NCBI GenBank assembly: GCA_002347475.1
Contig: DDXI01000175.1
Location: forward strand, 1-17,660
DNA from: Peptococcaceae bacterium UBA2264
GTDB taxonomy: Bacteria > Bacillota > Desulfitobacteriia > Desulfitobacteriales > Desulfitobacteriaceae
Reading direction: 5' to 3'
DNA: 17,660 bases
Shown piece by piece: positions 1 to 6,247 of the stretch. The notes under the pieces were generated by a model. That model was not told where the DNA came from. It worked only from the letters and a program-made list of their open reading frames with translations, and did no database searches. How positions within the stretch are numbered: position 1 is the stretch's first letter; each line of letters starts with the position of its first letter. The position numbers and the translations under genes were made by a program.

Positions 1-80
1 TGCGTATCATCAGGCAGCAGATAATTCAGAAGTTTGCTGTAGGGCTGCAATGAATTCATTAATAATTGGAGGTGTTGACG

Positions 81-467
81 ATGGAACAAATGACCAGGCA
101 AACAGAGACGCGCAATACCAAACAGGAAAGTAATATCGTACAACGTATCATTGGCGTAATCTTTGGCGTAATCGAGATTCTCCTGGCCTTTCGCTTGGTT
201 TTCAAACTGCTGGGAGCAAATCCGACAAATGGTTTTGTACAGGGCATTTATAATATAACCCAGCCTTTTGTGGGCATCTTTGAAGGCATATTCTCTCGGG
301 TAACCACCAGTGGCGCAGAAACCACGGCGGTCTTTGAGCCGGCAACCCTGATTGCGATGGTGGTCGTTGCCCTGATCGCCTGGATTGTACTGAAGCTAAT
401 GACGCCGCGAAGCAGCACCCGTGTGGAAAGAACTGAATACACGGAGCAGGACAATCAGAAAAAATAA
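81..467 (+). CDS. YggT-family small membrane protein
   Basis: This encodes a 128-residue membrane protein. A polar N-terminus rich in Thr, Glu and Gln (about residues 1-20) is followed by a hydrophobic segment with the pattern IIGVIFGVIEILLAFRLVFK, then LLGANP and a second segment containing IYNITQPFVGIF. A third membrane segment (about 93-108) precedes a charged cytoplasmic-type tail. The LLxANP and IYxITxPFV signatures match the YggT family (PF02325) as found in Bacillota; members are linked to envelope or osmotic stress, but no biochemical role is established. The start is the ATG at 81, six bases after a GGAGGTG ribosome binding site at 68-74; an upstream in-frame TTG at 66 overlaps that site and is rejected. 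The gene appears to stand alone. The CDS is sure; the family is likely; function is unknown. Confidence 0.85.
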   Translation: MEQMTRQTETRNTKQESNIVQRIIGVIFGVIEILLAFRLVFKLLGANPTNGFVQGIYNITQPFVGIFEGIFSRVTTSGAETTAVFEPATLIAMVVVALIAWIVLKLMTPRSSTRVERTEYTEQDNQKK

Positions 468-511
468 ATATTTCAGCAGACAAGTCTATAAGTTATAAAA
501 ACTTTCGGTAC

Positions 512-544
512 CATTGTTCAGCAAGCAGAATTTGCTGGACAATG
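512..544. repeat. 13-bp hairpin between the YggT and PRC genes
   Basis: The arms at 512-524 and 532-544 pair over 13 bases with one G-U pair, around a 7-base loop. There is no T-run directly after it on either strand, so it is not a classical intrinsic terminator. It may stabilise the 3' end of the upstream mRNA or act as a weak terminator. Confidence 0.5.
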
Positions 545-750
545 ATAATAAAGAAAGGGTGATCCGTGAGATTGTTGTATACTGTGCTGGAAAAGGGGAA
601 TGCTCATCTATGTTAATACCTGAAAAATCAAATAAGAGACCTATAAAATTGCTGTAGTTATACTTTTTTGCGCACTTATGATCTCTATGCATTGCGCTGG
701 GCGATAAAAGCCAAATATAACGAAACTCAAAGAAAGAGAGAATGATTATT

Positions 751-1527
751 ATGCTAATCAAAGCCAAAACACTAAAGGGTTTCAAATTGCACAGCCTCGA
801 CGGGGAAATAGGGAAAGTCAAAGAATTCTATTTCGATGACCACCACTGGACGATTCGTTATCTGGTCGCCGACACAGGAAACTGGCTTACAGACAGGCAG
901 GTGTTGATCTCTCCGTATGCGCTGGTCGCCGTGAATAAAGAAGAGCAAAATATCGCCATCAATTTGACCAAAAAGCAAATTGAAGACAGTCCATCCTTGG
1001 ACAGTGACAAGCCCGTCTCACAACAATTCGAGGAGGAATACTACGGGCATTATGGATGGCCGATGTATTGGGGCAGCCCCAGCCCATACTTGTGGGGACC
1101 TTATACCTGCATTGTGCGTGACCCCCAAATGTGGAGAGAAACAACCCCAGGTGAGAAAGAGTGGGATCACCATTTGCGCAGCACTCACGAAGTGAGTGGC
1201 TACAACATCCAAGCCCTAGATGGCGAAATTGGCCACGTCGATGATTTTATCATCGATGACGAGTCGTGGGCAATCCGTTATCTAATCATCGATACTCGAA
1301 ACTGGTGGCCAGGGAAAAAGGTCCTGGTTTCACCGCAATGGATCGAGCGCGTTAGTTGGAACGAGTCGAAAGTATTTGTCAATCTTCTTCGCGAGACCGT
1401 CAAGCTGTCACCGGAATACACGGAGGAATCTCTGCTAACCCGGGATTATGAGACCGAACTGCATCGACATTACAATCGCCAGGGATACTGGATCGATGAA
1501 TCGGCTGCCAAGGAGCATTCCAATTGA
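751..1527 (+). CDS. protein with two PRC-barrel domains
   Basis: This encodes a 258-residue soluble protein with two copies of the PRC-barrel domain (PF05239). The first is near residues 1-75, with LxSLDGEIGKVKEFYFDD and WTIRYLVADTGNWL; the second is near 145-215, with IQALDGEIGHVDDFIIDD and WAIRYLIIDTRNWWPGKKVLVSP. The linker is rich in Tyr, Trp, Gly and Pro. PRC barrels are small beta-barrel adaptors found in RimM, photosynthetic reaction centre H subunit and many stand-alone stress proteins. Two-barrel proteins with this layout are common in Clostridia and other bacteria, but their role is not established. No signal peptide or membrane segment is seen. The ATG at 751 is preferred to the ATG at 742, because the purine-rich site at 731-740 lies too close to 742 and because the family typically begins with ML-K-A. 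Confidence 0.88.
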   Translation: MLIKAKTLKGFKLHSLDGEIGKVKEFYFDDHHWTIRYLVADTGNWLTDRQVLISPYALVAVNKEEQNIAINLTKKQIEDSPSLDSDKPVSQQFEEEYYGHYGWPMYWGSPSPYLWGPYTCIVRDPQMWRETTPGEKEWDHHLRSTHEVSGYNIQALDGEIGHVDDFIIDDESWAIRYLIIDTRNWWPGKKVLVSPQWIERVSWNESKVFVNLLRETVKLSPEYTEESLLTRDYETELHRHYNRQGYWIDESAAKEHSN

Positions 1528-1892
1528 AGCAAACACGAGGAAGGACTTTCTTGCATAGCTTGCAATAACTCAAGGAGAAGTGGATCAAATTATTGATTTG
1601 CCGAAATAATTCATTAGACGGCTCAGGTTAAATACTTGCCGAACTGCTGTTTTTTATAAACGGCACAGCCTAGTGGTGTGGACACAAGGGTAAACAAAGT
1701 AATTGGCAATAATGAAATAACAAGGAATAAAAAAGCAAAACGTTTGAGATCAGTTACTGCTTGCTTTATGTGTCCAGGAGATGCTGCCCAAACCGTTTGC
1801 CAAATTGATTCCTTACAATAAGAGGCCTAATGGGAATCTTTATTGAAGATGGAAGTGGGTATAGAATCTGGGAATGAGCTGAATAGTGAATC
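1528..1892. other. intergenic stretch without a recognised gene
   Basis: About 365 bases follow the PRC-barrel gene. No reading frame with a plausible ribosome binding site and start was found on either strand. Only a short inverted repeat (TTGCA/TGCAA near 1551-1565) is visible. It may hold the 3' end of the PRC transcript. Confidence 0.4.
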
Positions 1893-1920
1893 AAAAAAAG
1901 AGCAGGAAATCTGCTCTTTT
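1893..1920 (-). terminator. intrinsic terminator of the ytxH/DUF948-like operon
   Basis: A perfect 10-bp stem (1896-1905 with 1911-1920) encloses a 5-base loop. Read on the minus strand, the stem runs straight into a tract of seven T residues, just beyond the stop of the DUF948-like gene. On the plus strand the stem ends in TTTT, so it may also stop transcripts from the PRC-barrel gene. Confidence 0.85.
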
Positions 1921-1946
1921 AAGCTATTAATTAAGTTGGTCAATGT

Positions 1947-2327
1947 TCATTTGCCCCAACGGGATTCCAAGTAATCTTTAACGATAATGACAACATCCAT
2001 CGCTGTCTTGACAAAGGACATTCCGCCCAAGGTTTTTTCATTCAGAGAGGCGGCTGTCTGCGCTATGCTGCTGCCTAAGGAGCTGACCGACGGCCCGATA
2101 TCGTCGATCTGTTCCCTGGCCGATTCAGCCAGAGTACCAGTGCTCTTTATTGTTTCCGGGAGGAGAGCCAAAGACTTGGTCAGATTATCAGCATTACTCT
2201 CTAAGAGCTTTCCCAATCCTTTGACCAATGTATTGATGTTTCTTAGAGTGATGACGACATAGATCCCTGCCACTACTGCCACGACAACTATAATTGACAG
2301 GCAAAAATCCGCAAAGGAAATATACAT
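1947..2327 (-). CDS. DUF948-like membrane protein, partner of YtxH
   Basis: This encodes a 126-residue protein. One N-terminal transmembrane segment (about residues 8-28) is followed by an extended, probably coiled-coil region with LRNINTLVKGLGKLLE and many Ser, Ala and Leu residues, and a basic C-terminus. The architecture resembles DUF948 proteins such as Bacillus subtilis YtxG, although the match is by pattern only. It lies three bases downstream of a YtxH gene, and its ribosome binding site (AAGGTG) sits inside the end of that gene, so the two are almost certainly cotranscribed and translationally coupled. B. subtilis has the same pairing in its ytxGHJ stress operon. The start is the ATG at 2327. 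A strong terminator follows. A structural or scaffold role at the membrane is inferred, not shown. Confidence 0.78.
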   Translation of the reverse strand: MYISFADFCLSIIVVVAVVAGIYVVITLRNINTLVKGLGKLLESNADNLTKSLALLPETIKSTGTLAESAREQIDDIGPSVSSLGSSIAQTAASLNEKTLGGMSFVKTAMDVVIIVKDYLESRWGK

Positions 2328-2330
2328 GTC

Positions 2331-2699
2331 TTACACCTTCAGTTCAAAATCAGTTTTATTTTCTTCAACCTCTGCTTCATCCTTATCCAGGATTTCTTCT
2401 AACTCGTCTTCGATTTTTGCTTCTTTTTTTTTGATATTTTCCTTTACCTTGACTGAAGCCTCATTTAATTTCTCTTTGACATCTTCTAACTTATCTTTAG
2501 CTATTCCAGCAAGATCTTTGGCGCCAACGGCAATTTCTTTCCTTGTCTCTATACCAGCCTTAGGCGCCAGTAAAATTCCCAAGGCAACTCCTGCCATGGT
2601 GCCTGCTGCAGCCCCGAGGGCAACGTTTTTAGCAGCTTTTTTACGGGCTTTCTTCATCTTTTCTTTTTTACCTTTTTCAATAAATTCTTTAATGGACAT
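2331..2699 (-). CDS. YtxH-domain general-stress-type protein
   Basis: This encodes a 122-residue protein. A very basic N-terminus (about 1-30, mostly Lys) leads to a short hydrophobic Ala/Gly-rich segment with ALGAAAGTMAGVALGILLAPKAG, the hallmark of the YtxH domain (PF12732). A long charged helix, probably coiled-coil, with KEKLNEASVKVKENIKKKEAKI follows, then an acidic end. YtxH proteins are linked to general stress in Bacillus; their molecular function is unknown. The start is the ATG at 2699, eight bases after a full AAGGAGG site; upstream in-frame codons to 2723 precede that site and are rejected. It is the first gene of a two-gene minus-strand operon with the DUF948-like gene. A second, frameshifted YtxH-like gene lies at 5277. 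Confidence 0.88.
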   Translation of the reverse strand: MSIKEFIEKGKKEKMKKARKKAAKNVALGAAAGTMAGVALGILLAPKAGIETRKEIAVGAKDLAGIAKDKLEDVKEKLNEASVKVKENIKKKEAKIEDELEEILDKDEAEVEENKTDFELKV

Positions 2700-2773
2700 T
2701 TTCCCCGCCTCCTTCAAATTCACTCTATCTCTGTCAGGTTGGGTCTGGGAATGCCAAATTAGATTAGGATTAT

Positions 2774-2803
2774 ATTATAATAGATATTCGATATCGTTTG
2801 AAA
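2774..2803 (-). promoter_or_regulatory. candidate promoter of the ytxH operon, with an internal dyad
   Basis: On the minus strand a perfect TATAAT (2779 down to 2774) lies 18 bases from a weak TTTCAA -35 element. The spacer contains the inverted repeat GATAT-TCG-ATATC (2783-2795), a possible operator. The call rests mainly on the -10 match. Confidence 0.35.
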
Positions 2804-3058
2804 TTTTTCCTTCTTTATTAAGGAAAAATCTTCCCATAAATGACATTCAATTATTTCGCTCTCCATATGGGGAAATAAGATAAAAGGATATCATTTTATT
2901 GCATATTGGCGATAATGAAACAGTTCATACTCTGCCAGAGATCTCTTAGTATAGAACCGTCACGGATTCAGGATAAATTTATCATCAATTCAACTAACAA
3001 TAGAAAAAACCATTTCAGTTAAGCTAAAACACTATATTACAAAATATTCAGAAAATTA
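2804..3058. other. AT-rich intergenic stretch
   Basis: This lies between the divergent ytxH operon and the promoter of the first c-di-GMP riboswitch. No gene, strong hairpin or recognised site was found. Confidence 0.4.
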
Positions 3059-3087
3059 TTGAAATTAATTTATGCCTAATGTATACT
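3059..3087 (+). promoter_or_regulatory. sigma-A-type promoter of the first riboswitch transcript
   Basis: TTGAAA (3059-3064) and TATACT (3082-3087) are separated by exactly 17 bases, each matching five of six consensus positions. Transcription would start near 3094, just upstream of the c-di-GMP-II aptamer. Confidence 0.7.
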
Positions 3088-3107
3088 TACAATATAAGCA
3101 TAATATA

Positions 3108-3182
3108 CCAGAAGGAGAGCGATGAATGCGGGGGTACATTTGGACGCTTATCCCTCGTACTGAGCCAGTGGCGTAACCGACC
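3108..3182 (+). promoter_or_regulatory. cyclic-di-GMP-II riboswitch aptamer, copy 1
   Basis: The region contains the landmarks of the c-di-GMP-II aptamer: GATGAATG (3121-3128) after a GG, a G-rich strand, the helix ACGC/GCGT capped by the small hairpin CTC-GTACT-GAG, and GTAACCGACC (3173-3182). The known Clostridium acetobutylicum aptamer shares the GAUGAAUG and AACCGACC blocks in the same order and spacing. It sits in the leader of the CWB2 gene. The last eight bases also form the left arm of a terminator, so ligand binding should block termination and turn expression on (inference). An identical 64-base core recurs at 4538-4601. Confidence 0.82.
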
Positions 3183-3199
3183 AGACAAGGTCGGTTTTT
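3175..3199 (+). terminator. riboswitch-controlled intrinsic terminator
   Basis: AACCGACC (3175-3182) pairs perfectly with GGTCGGTT (3189-3196) around a 6-base loop, and five T residues end the stem. The left arm is the 3' conserved block of the aptamer, so aptamer folding and terminator folding exclude one another. Confidence 0.75.
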
Positions 3200-3317
3200 G
3201 TGCTTATAAGGGGGGTGAGGGATAGACAAGACAACGGAGTGGGGAGATTGGCGTGATAAAAAGTAAGCCGCTGCACTGCAGACAAAACGAATTCCAAAAA
3301 AGAGAGGAGATTACTAT

Positions 3318-4229
3318 ATGAGAAAGATGAAAAAGGCCTTAGTTTTATTAATTGTTGTTGCCATGGTTCTGATCATGATTCCTCTGCAAGTGTTTGCTTC
3401 TGACATTGCACGGCTATCTGGAGCTGACCGTATCGCCACTGCTATAGCCGTTGCCGATAACTTTGGTTCTGCCGACACTGTTATTCTTGCAGCGGCTAAT
3501 GATGCTAACCTGGTTGATTCTCTGGCTGTAGCACCCCTGGCCGGAAAAGTAAGCCCTATTTATTTAACCTATAAAAATTCCCTGGATGCTGCTGTTAAAG
3601 CAAAACTGGGCGGCAAAAATGTTATCGCCATCGGTGCTGTTTCCGATGCAGTGGTTAATGAAGTTAAAACCGTTGCTGCTTCTGCCGAGAAAGTCTCCGG
3701 TGCAGACCGCTTGGCAACCAATGACCTTATTAATGCCAGATTAGCCAGCCCTGCCGGTACTTTTGTTGTCGGCTACAATGCTATTCCTGATGCCCTTTCC
3801 GTAGCTTCTTATGCTGCTGCCAACAATTATGCTATCGTTTTAGCTAATCCTGACGGCAGTTTAGATTCTGCCAAATTAAAAGGCACCACGACCTATATTA
3901 TTGGCGGTCCAACCCTGGTTAAAGACATAGCCGGTGCCACCCGTTTGTCCGGTGCCGACCGTTATGATACCAACATCGAAGTTATCAAAGCCCTGACCTA
4001 TGACTATACTAAGGTTTATGTTGCCAATGGAGTAAGCCTGGTTGACGCTCTGGCTGGTTCTCCCCTGGCTGCACTAACTGGTGCCCCCGTTCTTTTGACT
4101 GATAATGTCACAGTCAAAGCTGCCAGCATAGTTAATCCCAAATTAGGCGCATCCAGTGATGTTATTGCCCTGGGCGGTACTGGTGTGGTATCTGATGCTG
4201 TTATAATGATGGTATGGTTTCTGAAATAA
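3318..4229 (+). CDS. secreted CWB2 (cell wall binding repeat 2) protein
   Basis: This encodes a 303-residue secreted protein. The signal peptide (about 1-27) has MRKMKK, a long hydrophobic core and a VFA cleavage site. Three CWB2 repeats (PF04122) follow, each opening with (L/V)SGADR near residues 33, 125 and 210 and each carrying DALA/DSLA-type and IGG/LGG motifs. CWB2 triplets anchor S-layer and surface proteins to anionic cell-wall polymers in Clostridioides difficile and relatives. No other domain is present, so this is an anchor-only protein. A c-di-GMP-II riboswitch lies in its leader, and GAGAGGAG precedes the ATG. The third repeat ends in an odd MMVWFLK tail; a one-base shift near 4203 would instead give a charged tail ending at 4285, so the 3' end may be frameshifted. 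The family is very likely. Confidence 0.92.
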   Translation: MRKMKKALVLLIVVAMVLIMIPLQVFASDIARLSGADRIATAIAVADNFGSADTVILAAANDANLVDSLAVAPLAGKVSPIYLTYKNSLDAAVKAKLGGKNVIAIGAVSDAVVNEVKTVAASAEKVSGADRLATNDLINARLASPAGTFVVGYNAIPDALSVASYAAANNYAIVLANPDGSLDSAKLKGTTTYIIGGPTLVKDIAGATRLSGADRYDTNIEVIKALTYDYTKVYVANGVSLVDALAGSPLAALTGAPVLLTDNVTVKAASIVNPKLGASSDVIALGGTGVVSDAVIMMVWFLK

Positions 4230-4318
4230 AAGAAGACTTCGCGGGAAAGATAAATAAAATCATTGACAAAAAGAAAAATAATTAAGAAGAAAAGTAATAT
4301 GAGGAATTAACAAGAATC

Positions 4319-4354
4319 ATGAGAAAGCAACTTCTATAGGGGTTGCTTTCTCAT
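4319..4354 (+). terminator. terminator-like hairpin after the CWB2 gene
   Basis: A perfect 13-bp stem (4319-4331 with 4342-4354) encloses a 10-base loop. Only TT follows directly, so the T-tract is poor, but the position just after the gene and the long stem favour a terminator. Confidence 0.6.
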
Positions 4355-4433
4355 TTGCCAGAAAAACGAAATTAGATACAAAATCAAGATATTGGCCGAA
4401 GCAGCTGTTAGTAAATTTCCACATCAAAATAAT

Positions 4434-4446
4434 GCTAAAATTTAGC
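4434..4446. repeat. short perfect palindrome upstream of the second riboswitch promoter
   Basis: GCTAAA and TTTAGC flank a single central A. It lies about 55 bases before the -10 element at 4501 and could be an operator, but no regulator is evident. Confidence 0.25.
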
Positions 4447-4497
4447 GATAATAGATAGAATTTGACGATAACAAAAAAGCATAATGATCATTTTTAA

Positions 4498-4506
4498 TGT
4501 TATAAT
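4498..4506 (+). promoter_or_regulatory. extended -10 promoter of the second riboswitch transcript
   Basis: TGT followed by a perfect TATAAT forms an extended -10 element (TGnTATAAT). No good -35 hexamer is seen, which is common for extended -10 promoters. Transcription would start near 4513, before the aptamer. Confidence 0.6.
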
Positions 4507-4530
4507 TAGAAATATAAGAATAATATACCA

Positions 4531-4601
4531 AAGGTAAGCGATGAATGCGGGGGTACATTTGGACGCTTATCCCTCGTACTGAGCCAGTGGCGTAACCGAC
4601 C
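4531..4601 (+). promoter_or_regulatory. cyclic-di-GMP-II riboswitch aptamer, copy 2
   Basis: Bases 4538-4601 are identical to 3119-3182, including GATGAATG, the ACGC/GCGT helix and GTAACCGACC. The upstream 13 bases ATATAAGAATAAT also match copy 1 with one change. It precedes the 51-residue membrane peptide gene. The distal arm GGTGGGTT (4608-4615) has one mismatch with AACCGACC and lacks a T-run, so this copy may act by a different output or a weaker terminator. Confidence 0.82.
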
Positions 4602-4702
4602 TAATAAGGTGGGTTATTGTGATTTTTAGGGGGGTGACGCAGTCCAAAGAACAGGGAGTGAGAAAAACCTGAACAACCTTAATAAAGGAAGGATGATGAA
4701 AA

Positions 4703-4858
4703 ATGTTATGGACAATCGCAATAATTCTTCTGGTCTTATGGCTTGTTGGCCTGCTTTCTTCATATACCTTGGGCGGATTAATCCATATTCTTCTCGTCAT
4801 TGCCATTGTTGTAATTGTGATAAATCTCTTAAGTGGCAGGCGTTCATCAAGCAATTAA
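4703..4858 (+). CDS. 51-residue DUF5670-type hydrophobic membrane peptide
   Basis: This short gene encodes MLWTIAIILLVLWLVGLLSS, then YTLGGLIHILLVIAIVVIVI, and ends NLLSGRRSSSN. There are two hydrophobic helices with a Gly-rich turn and a short basic tail. The MLWTIA opening and the YTLGGxIHILLVIA block are typical of the lmo0937/DUF5670 family of tiny membrane proteins, which occur widely and have no known function. The ribosome binding site AAGGAAGG at 4685-4692 lies 10 bases before the ATG. An ATG at 4693 opens an out-of-frame reading frame that overlaps that site and is rejected. The gene lies behind a c-di-GMP-II riboswitch whose core is identical to that of the CWB2 gene, so its amount probably follows c-di-GMP. 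The CDS call is strong because the whole peptide matches the family. Confidence 0.87.
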   Translation: MLWTIAIILLVLWLVGLLSSYTLGGLIHILLVIAIVVIVINLLSGRRSSSN

Positions 4859-5276
4859 CACTTATTTTGAAAGCTTCTTTTTCATTTCAAGTCAACAACT
4901 TGTGATTTTACTGCTCACAACTCACTTGCTAAAGCCGAACAAAGAGGCTTCGGTGGGGGGAGTCTGCCCCCACCGAAGCAAAACACATTTTGCGGGCCGG
5001 TCTGCAGATGACCGTCACAGCATGTTTGATCAAGCAGCAACTGAAACTACCGAGGTTTTATAAGTTGTGACGAGTACGGAAGATTTTAAATGTGTAAATA
5101 GAAAGATAATACCATAAATCTGAACCTTTATCTGTCTTATAAAGCAATCTAACACTGACTACCTGCTATTTATTCGATAATCCTGGCTATTTTCCAGACC
5201 GCTATGACATCTCCGCAACTTTAGTGAAAAGTCAACTAACAATTAAAACAAATCAATAAGTGAGGAGGTTTTCATA
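4859..5276. other. intergenic stretch with a GC-rich hairpin
   Basis: No gene with a convincing start was found here. Apart from the perfect hairpin at 4947-4979 there is a small CGGTC/GACCG stem near 4996-5012. Reading frames that span this stretch overlap the 51-residue gene in another frame and lack a ribosome binding site. Confidence 0.4.
4947..4979. repeat. perfect 13-bp GC-rich hairpin
   Basis: The arms GCTTCGGTGGGGG (4947-4959) and CCCCCACCGAAGC (4967-4979) pair without mismatch around a 7-base loop. Base composition is far richer in GC than the flanks and no T-run follows on either strand. This looks like a dispersed palindromic (REP-like) element or a T-less terminator for the 51-residue gene. 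Confidence 0.6.
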
Positions 5277-5542
5277 ATGAGCTTGAAAAGATTATGTCAC
5301 TCGATGTGCAGGGAGAAAAGAAACATAGAGATAGCCAAAGCAGAGCGGAAACACGCCGTAGAAATGGGTGTAGCAGCCGCTGTAGGTGTGGCAGCAGGAC
5401 TTCTTTTGGCCCTCAGGTCGGGTCTCAGAAAATGCGCGTAAACTTGAAAAATAAATGCTGTAAGAACTGTTGCAACATCAAACATATGTTCCACAAAAAG
5501 ACCGAAACGGTGAAGGATTCTGCAACTCATGCTGAGCAGTAA
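5277..5542 (+). pseudogene. YtxH-like gene split by a -1 frameshift
   Basis: The ATG at 5277 follows GAGGAGG by eight bases and opens a 54-residue frame ending at 5441. It has a basic, Cys-containing N-terminus and then MGVAAAVGVAAGLLLALRSG, the Ala/Gly hydrophobic core of YtxH proteins. The stop comes right where a YtxH protein would continue into its charged helix. The -1 frame supplies exactly that: from about 5426, KMRVNLKNKCCKNCCNIKH and HKKTETVKDSATHAEQ, ending at 5542. The joined product would be about 88 residues. A lost base near 5424-5431 explains both halves; no classical slippery heptamer is seen, so programmed frameshifting is unlikely. It could still be a sequencing error. The 54-residue peptide alone may be made. 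It is related in type to the intact YtxH gene at 2331-2699. Confidence 0.65.
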
Positions 5543-5934
5543 GCTGCTGCTATCATCAAAGACGTTTCTGGAAATAAAACAAGATTTTATAAAAGAAATA
5601 ACTGATTATCACATACGTTGATATATAAGCATAATGTATTTTATGAAGCAAACAAAGACGCTTCATACATGATGAATGTATCATGAAAGGCCGATTATAA
5701 ATTTTGATTTGGAAATTTAGCAGAAAATGCTAAAAAATAAATATGAATTATGATATAACTGGCAGTGGATATTTATATCCATAAATCAAAAAAGCCTCGA
5801 GCTATTCAGGACTTTCTCTCTTATTTTATTATTGTACAGGGCGCTCCGACAATCATTTGGGATAAAAATGTATTTCGAAGCAGGAGTTCAAATGAGATAA
5901 GCAGAAGTTTTGGAAAAAAGGGGGGAATGTAAAG
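5543..5934. other. AT-rich intergenic stretch with several short dyads
   Basis: No gene is seen. The stretch holds an ATGAAGC/GCTTCAT hairpin (about 5643-5666), CATGAT/ATCATG (about 5669-5686), TTTAGCA/TGCTAAA (5716-5734), and the palindrome TGGATAT-TT-ATATCCA (5766-5781). ATATAAGCATAAT at 5623-5635 equals the 13 bases just before the first c-di-GMP riboswitch. Confidence 0.4.
5791..5825 (+). terminator. weak terminator-like hairpin before the lapA-like gene
   Basis: AAAGCCT (5791-5797) can pair with AGG-A-CTTT (5808-5815) with one bulge, followed by a T-rich stretch. The stem is short and imperfect. Confidence 0.3.
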
Positions 5935-6192
5935 ATGTTTCTATTAATTCTAACTTTAATCTTTGCTTTGCTCGTAGCAATTTTCACTATCCAAAATGTC
6001 TTACCGGTTGCAATAAATTTTCTTTGGTTTAGGGCAGAAGTCTCCCTTGTCCTTGTGATTTTAGGTTCAGTATTTGCCGGAGCAATTATTGTCTATTTAA
6101 TTGTATTATGGCGGGAGTATCGCAGGAAAAGGAAAGACAACTATAATCCCAGCCCAGTGATTGAAGTAAAGGATGATGACAAAAGTAAATGA
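5935..6192 (+). CDS. LapA-like (DUF1049) two-helix membrane protein
   Basis: This encodes an 85-residue protein with two transmembrane helices (about 2-20 and 36-58) and a strongly basic then acidic cytoplasmic tail. The AIFTIQNVLPVAINFLWF block and the helix rich in small and branched residues match the lipopolysaccharide assembly protein A domain (LapA, PF06305). In Escherichia coli LapA works with LapB in FtsH-dependent control of LPS synthesis. In a Gram-positive cell there is no LPS, so only a general membrane-scaffold role can be suggested. A run of six G residues (5920-5925) serves as ribosome binding site before the ATG. The next gene starts 55 bases on in the same direction and is probably cotranscribed. 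Confidence 0.85.
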   Translation: MFLLILTLIFALLVAIFTIQNVLPVAINFLWFRAEVSLVLVILGSVFAGAIIVYLIVLWREYRRKRKDNYNPSPVIEVKDDDKSK

Positions 6193-6247
6193 TTTCTCTA
6201 AAAATCCAATCTGAGTTGCATCAATTTAAAAAAGCGAGGTGTTATTT

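Noticed and set aside
2326..2883. 185-residue plus-strand reading frame opposite the YtxH gene
   Set aside because: It is antisense to a gene with a family match and a full ribosome binding site, and its Ser/Phe-rich text is what a Lys/Glu-rich gene gives on the other strand.
3108..3200. Fluoride, c-di-GMP-I or c-di-AMP riboswitch
   Set aside because: The conserved blocks GATGAATG and AACCGACC and their order fit c-di-GMP-II; the core motifs of the other classes are absent.
4567..4854. 95-residue minus-strand frame across the second riboswitch
   Set aside because: It runs antisense to the aptamer and to the DUF5670-type gene and has no recognisable motifs.
4693..5063. Two overlapping frames, 4693-4905 and 4833-5063
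   Set aside because: The first overlaps the 51-residue gene in another frame and starts inside its ribosome binding site; the second has no ribosome binding site and crosses the GC-rich hairpin.
5277..5542. Programmed -1 ribosomal frameshift in the YtxH-like gene
   Set aside because: No X-XXY-YYZ slippery heptamer in the right frame and no evident downstream stimulator; an indel or sequence error is simpler.
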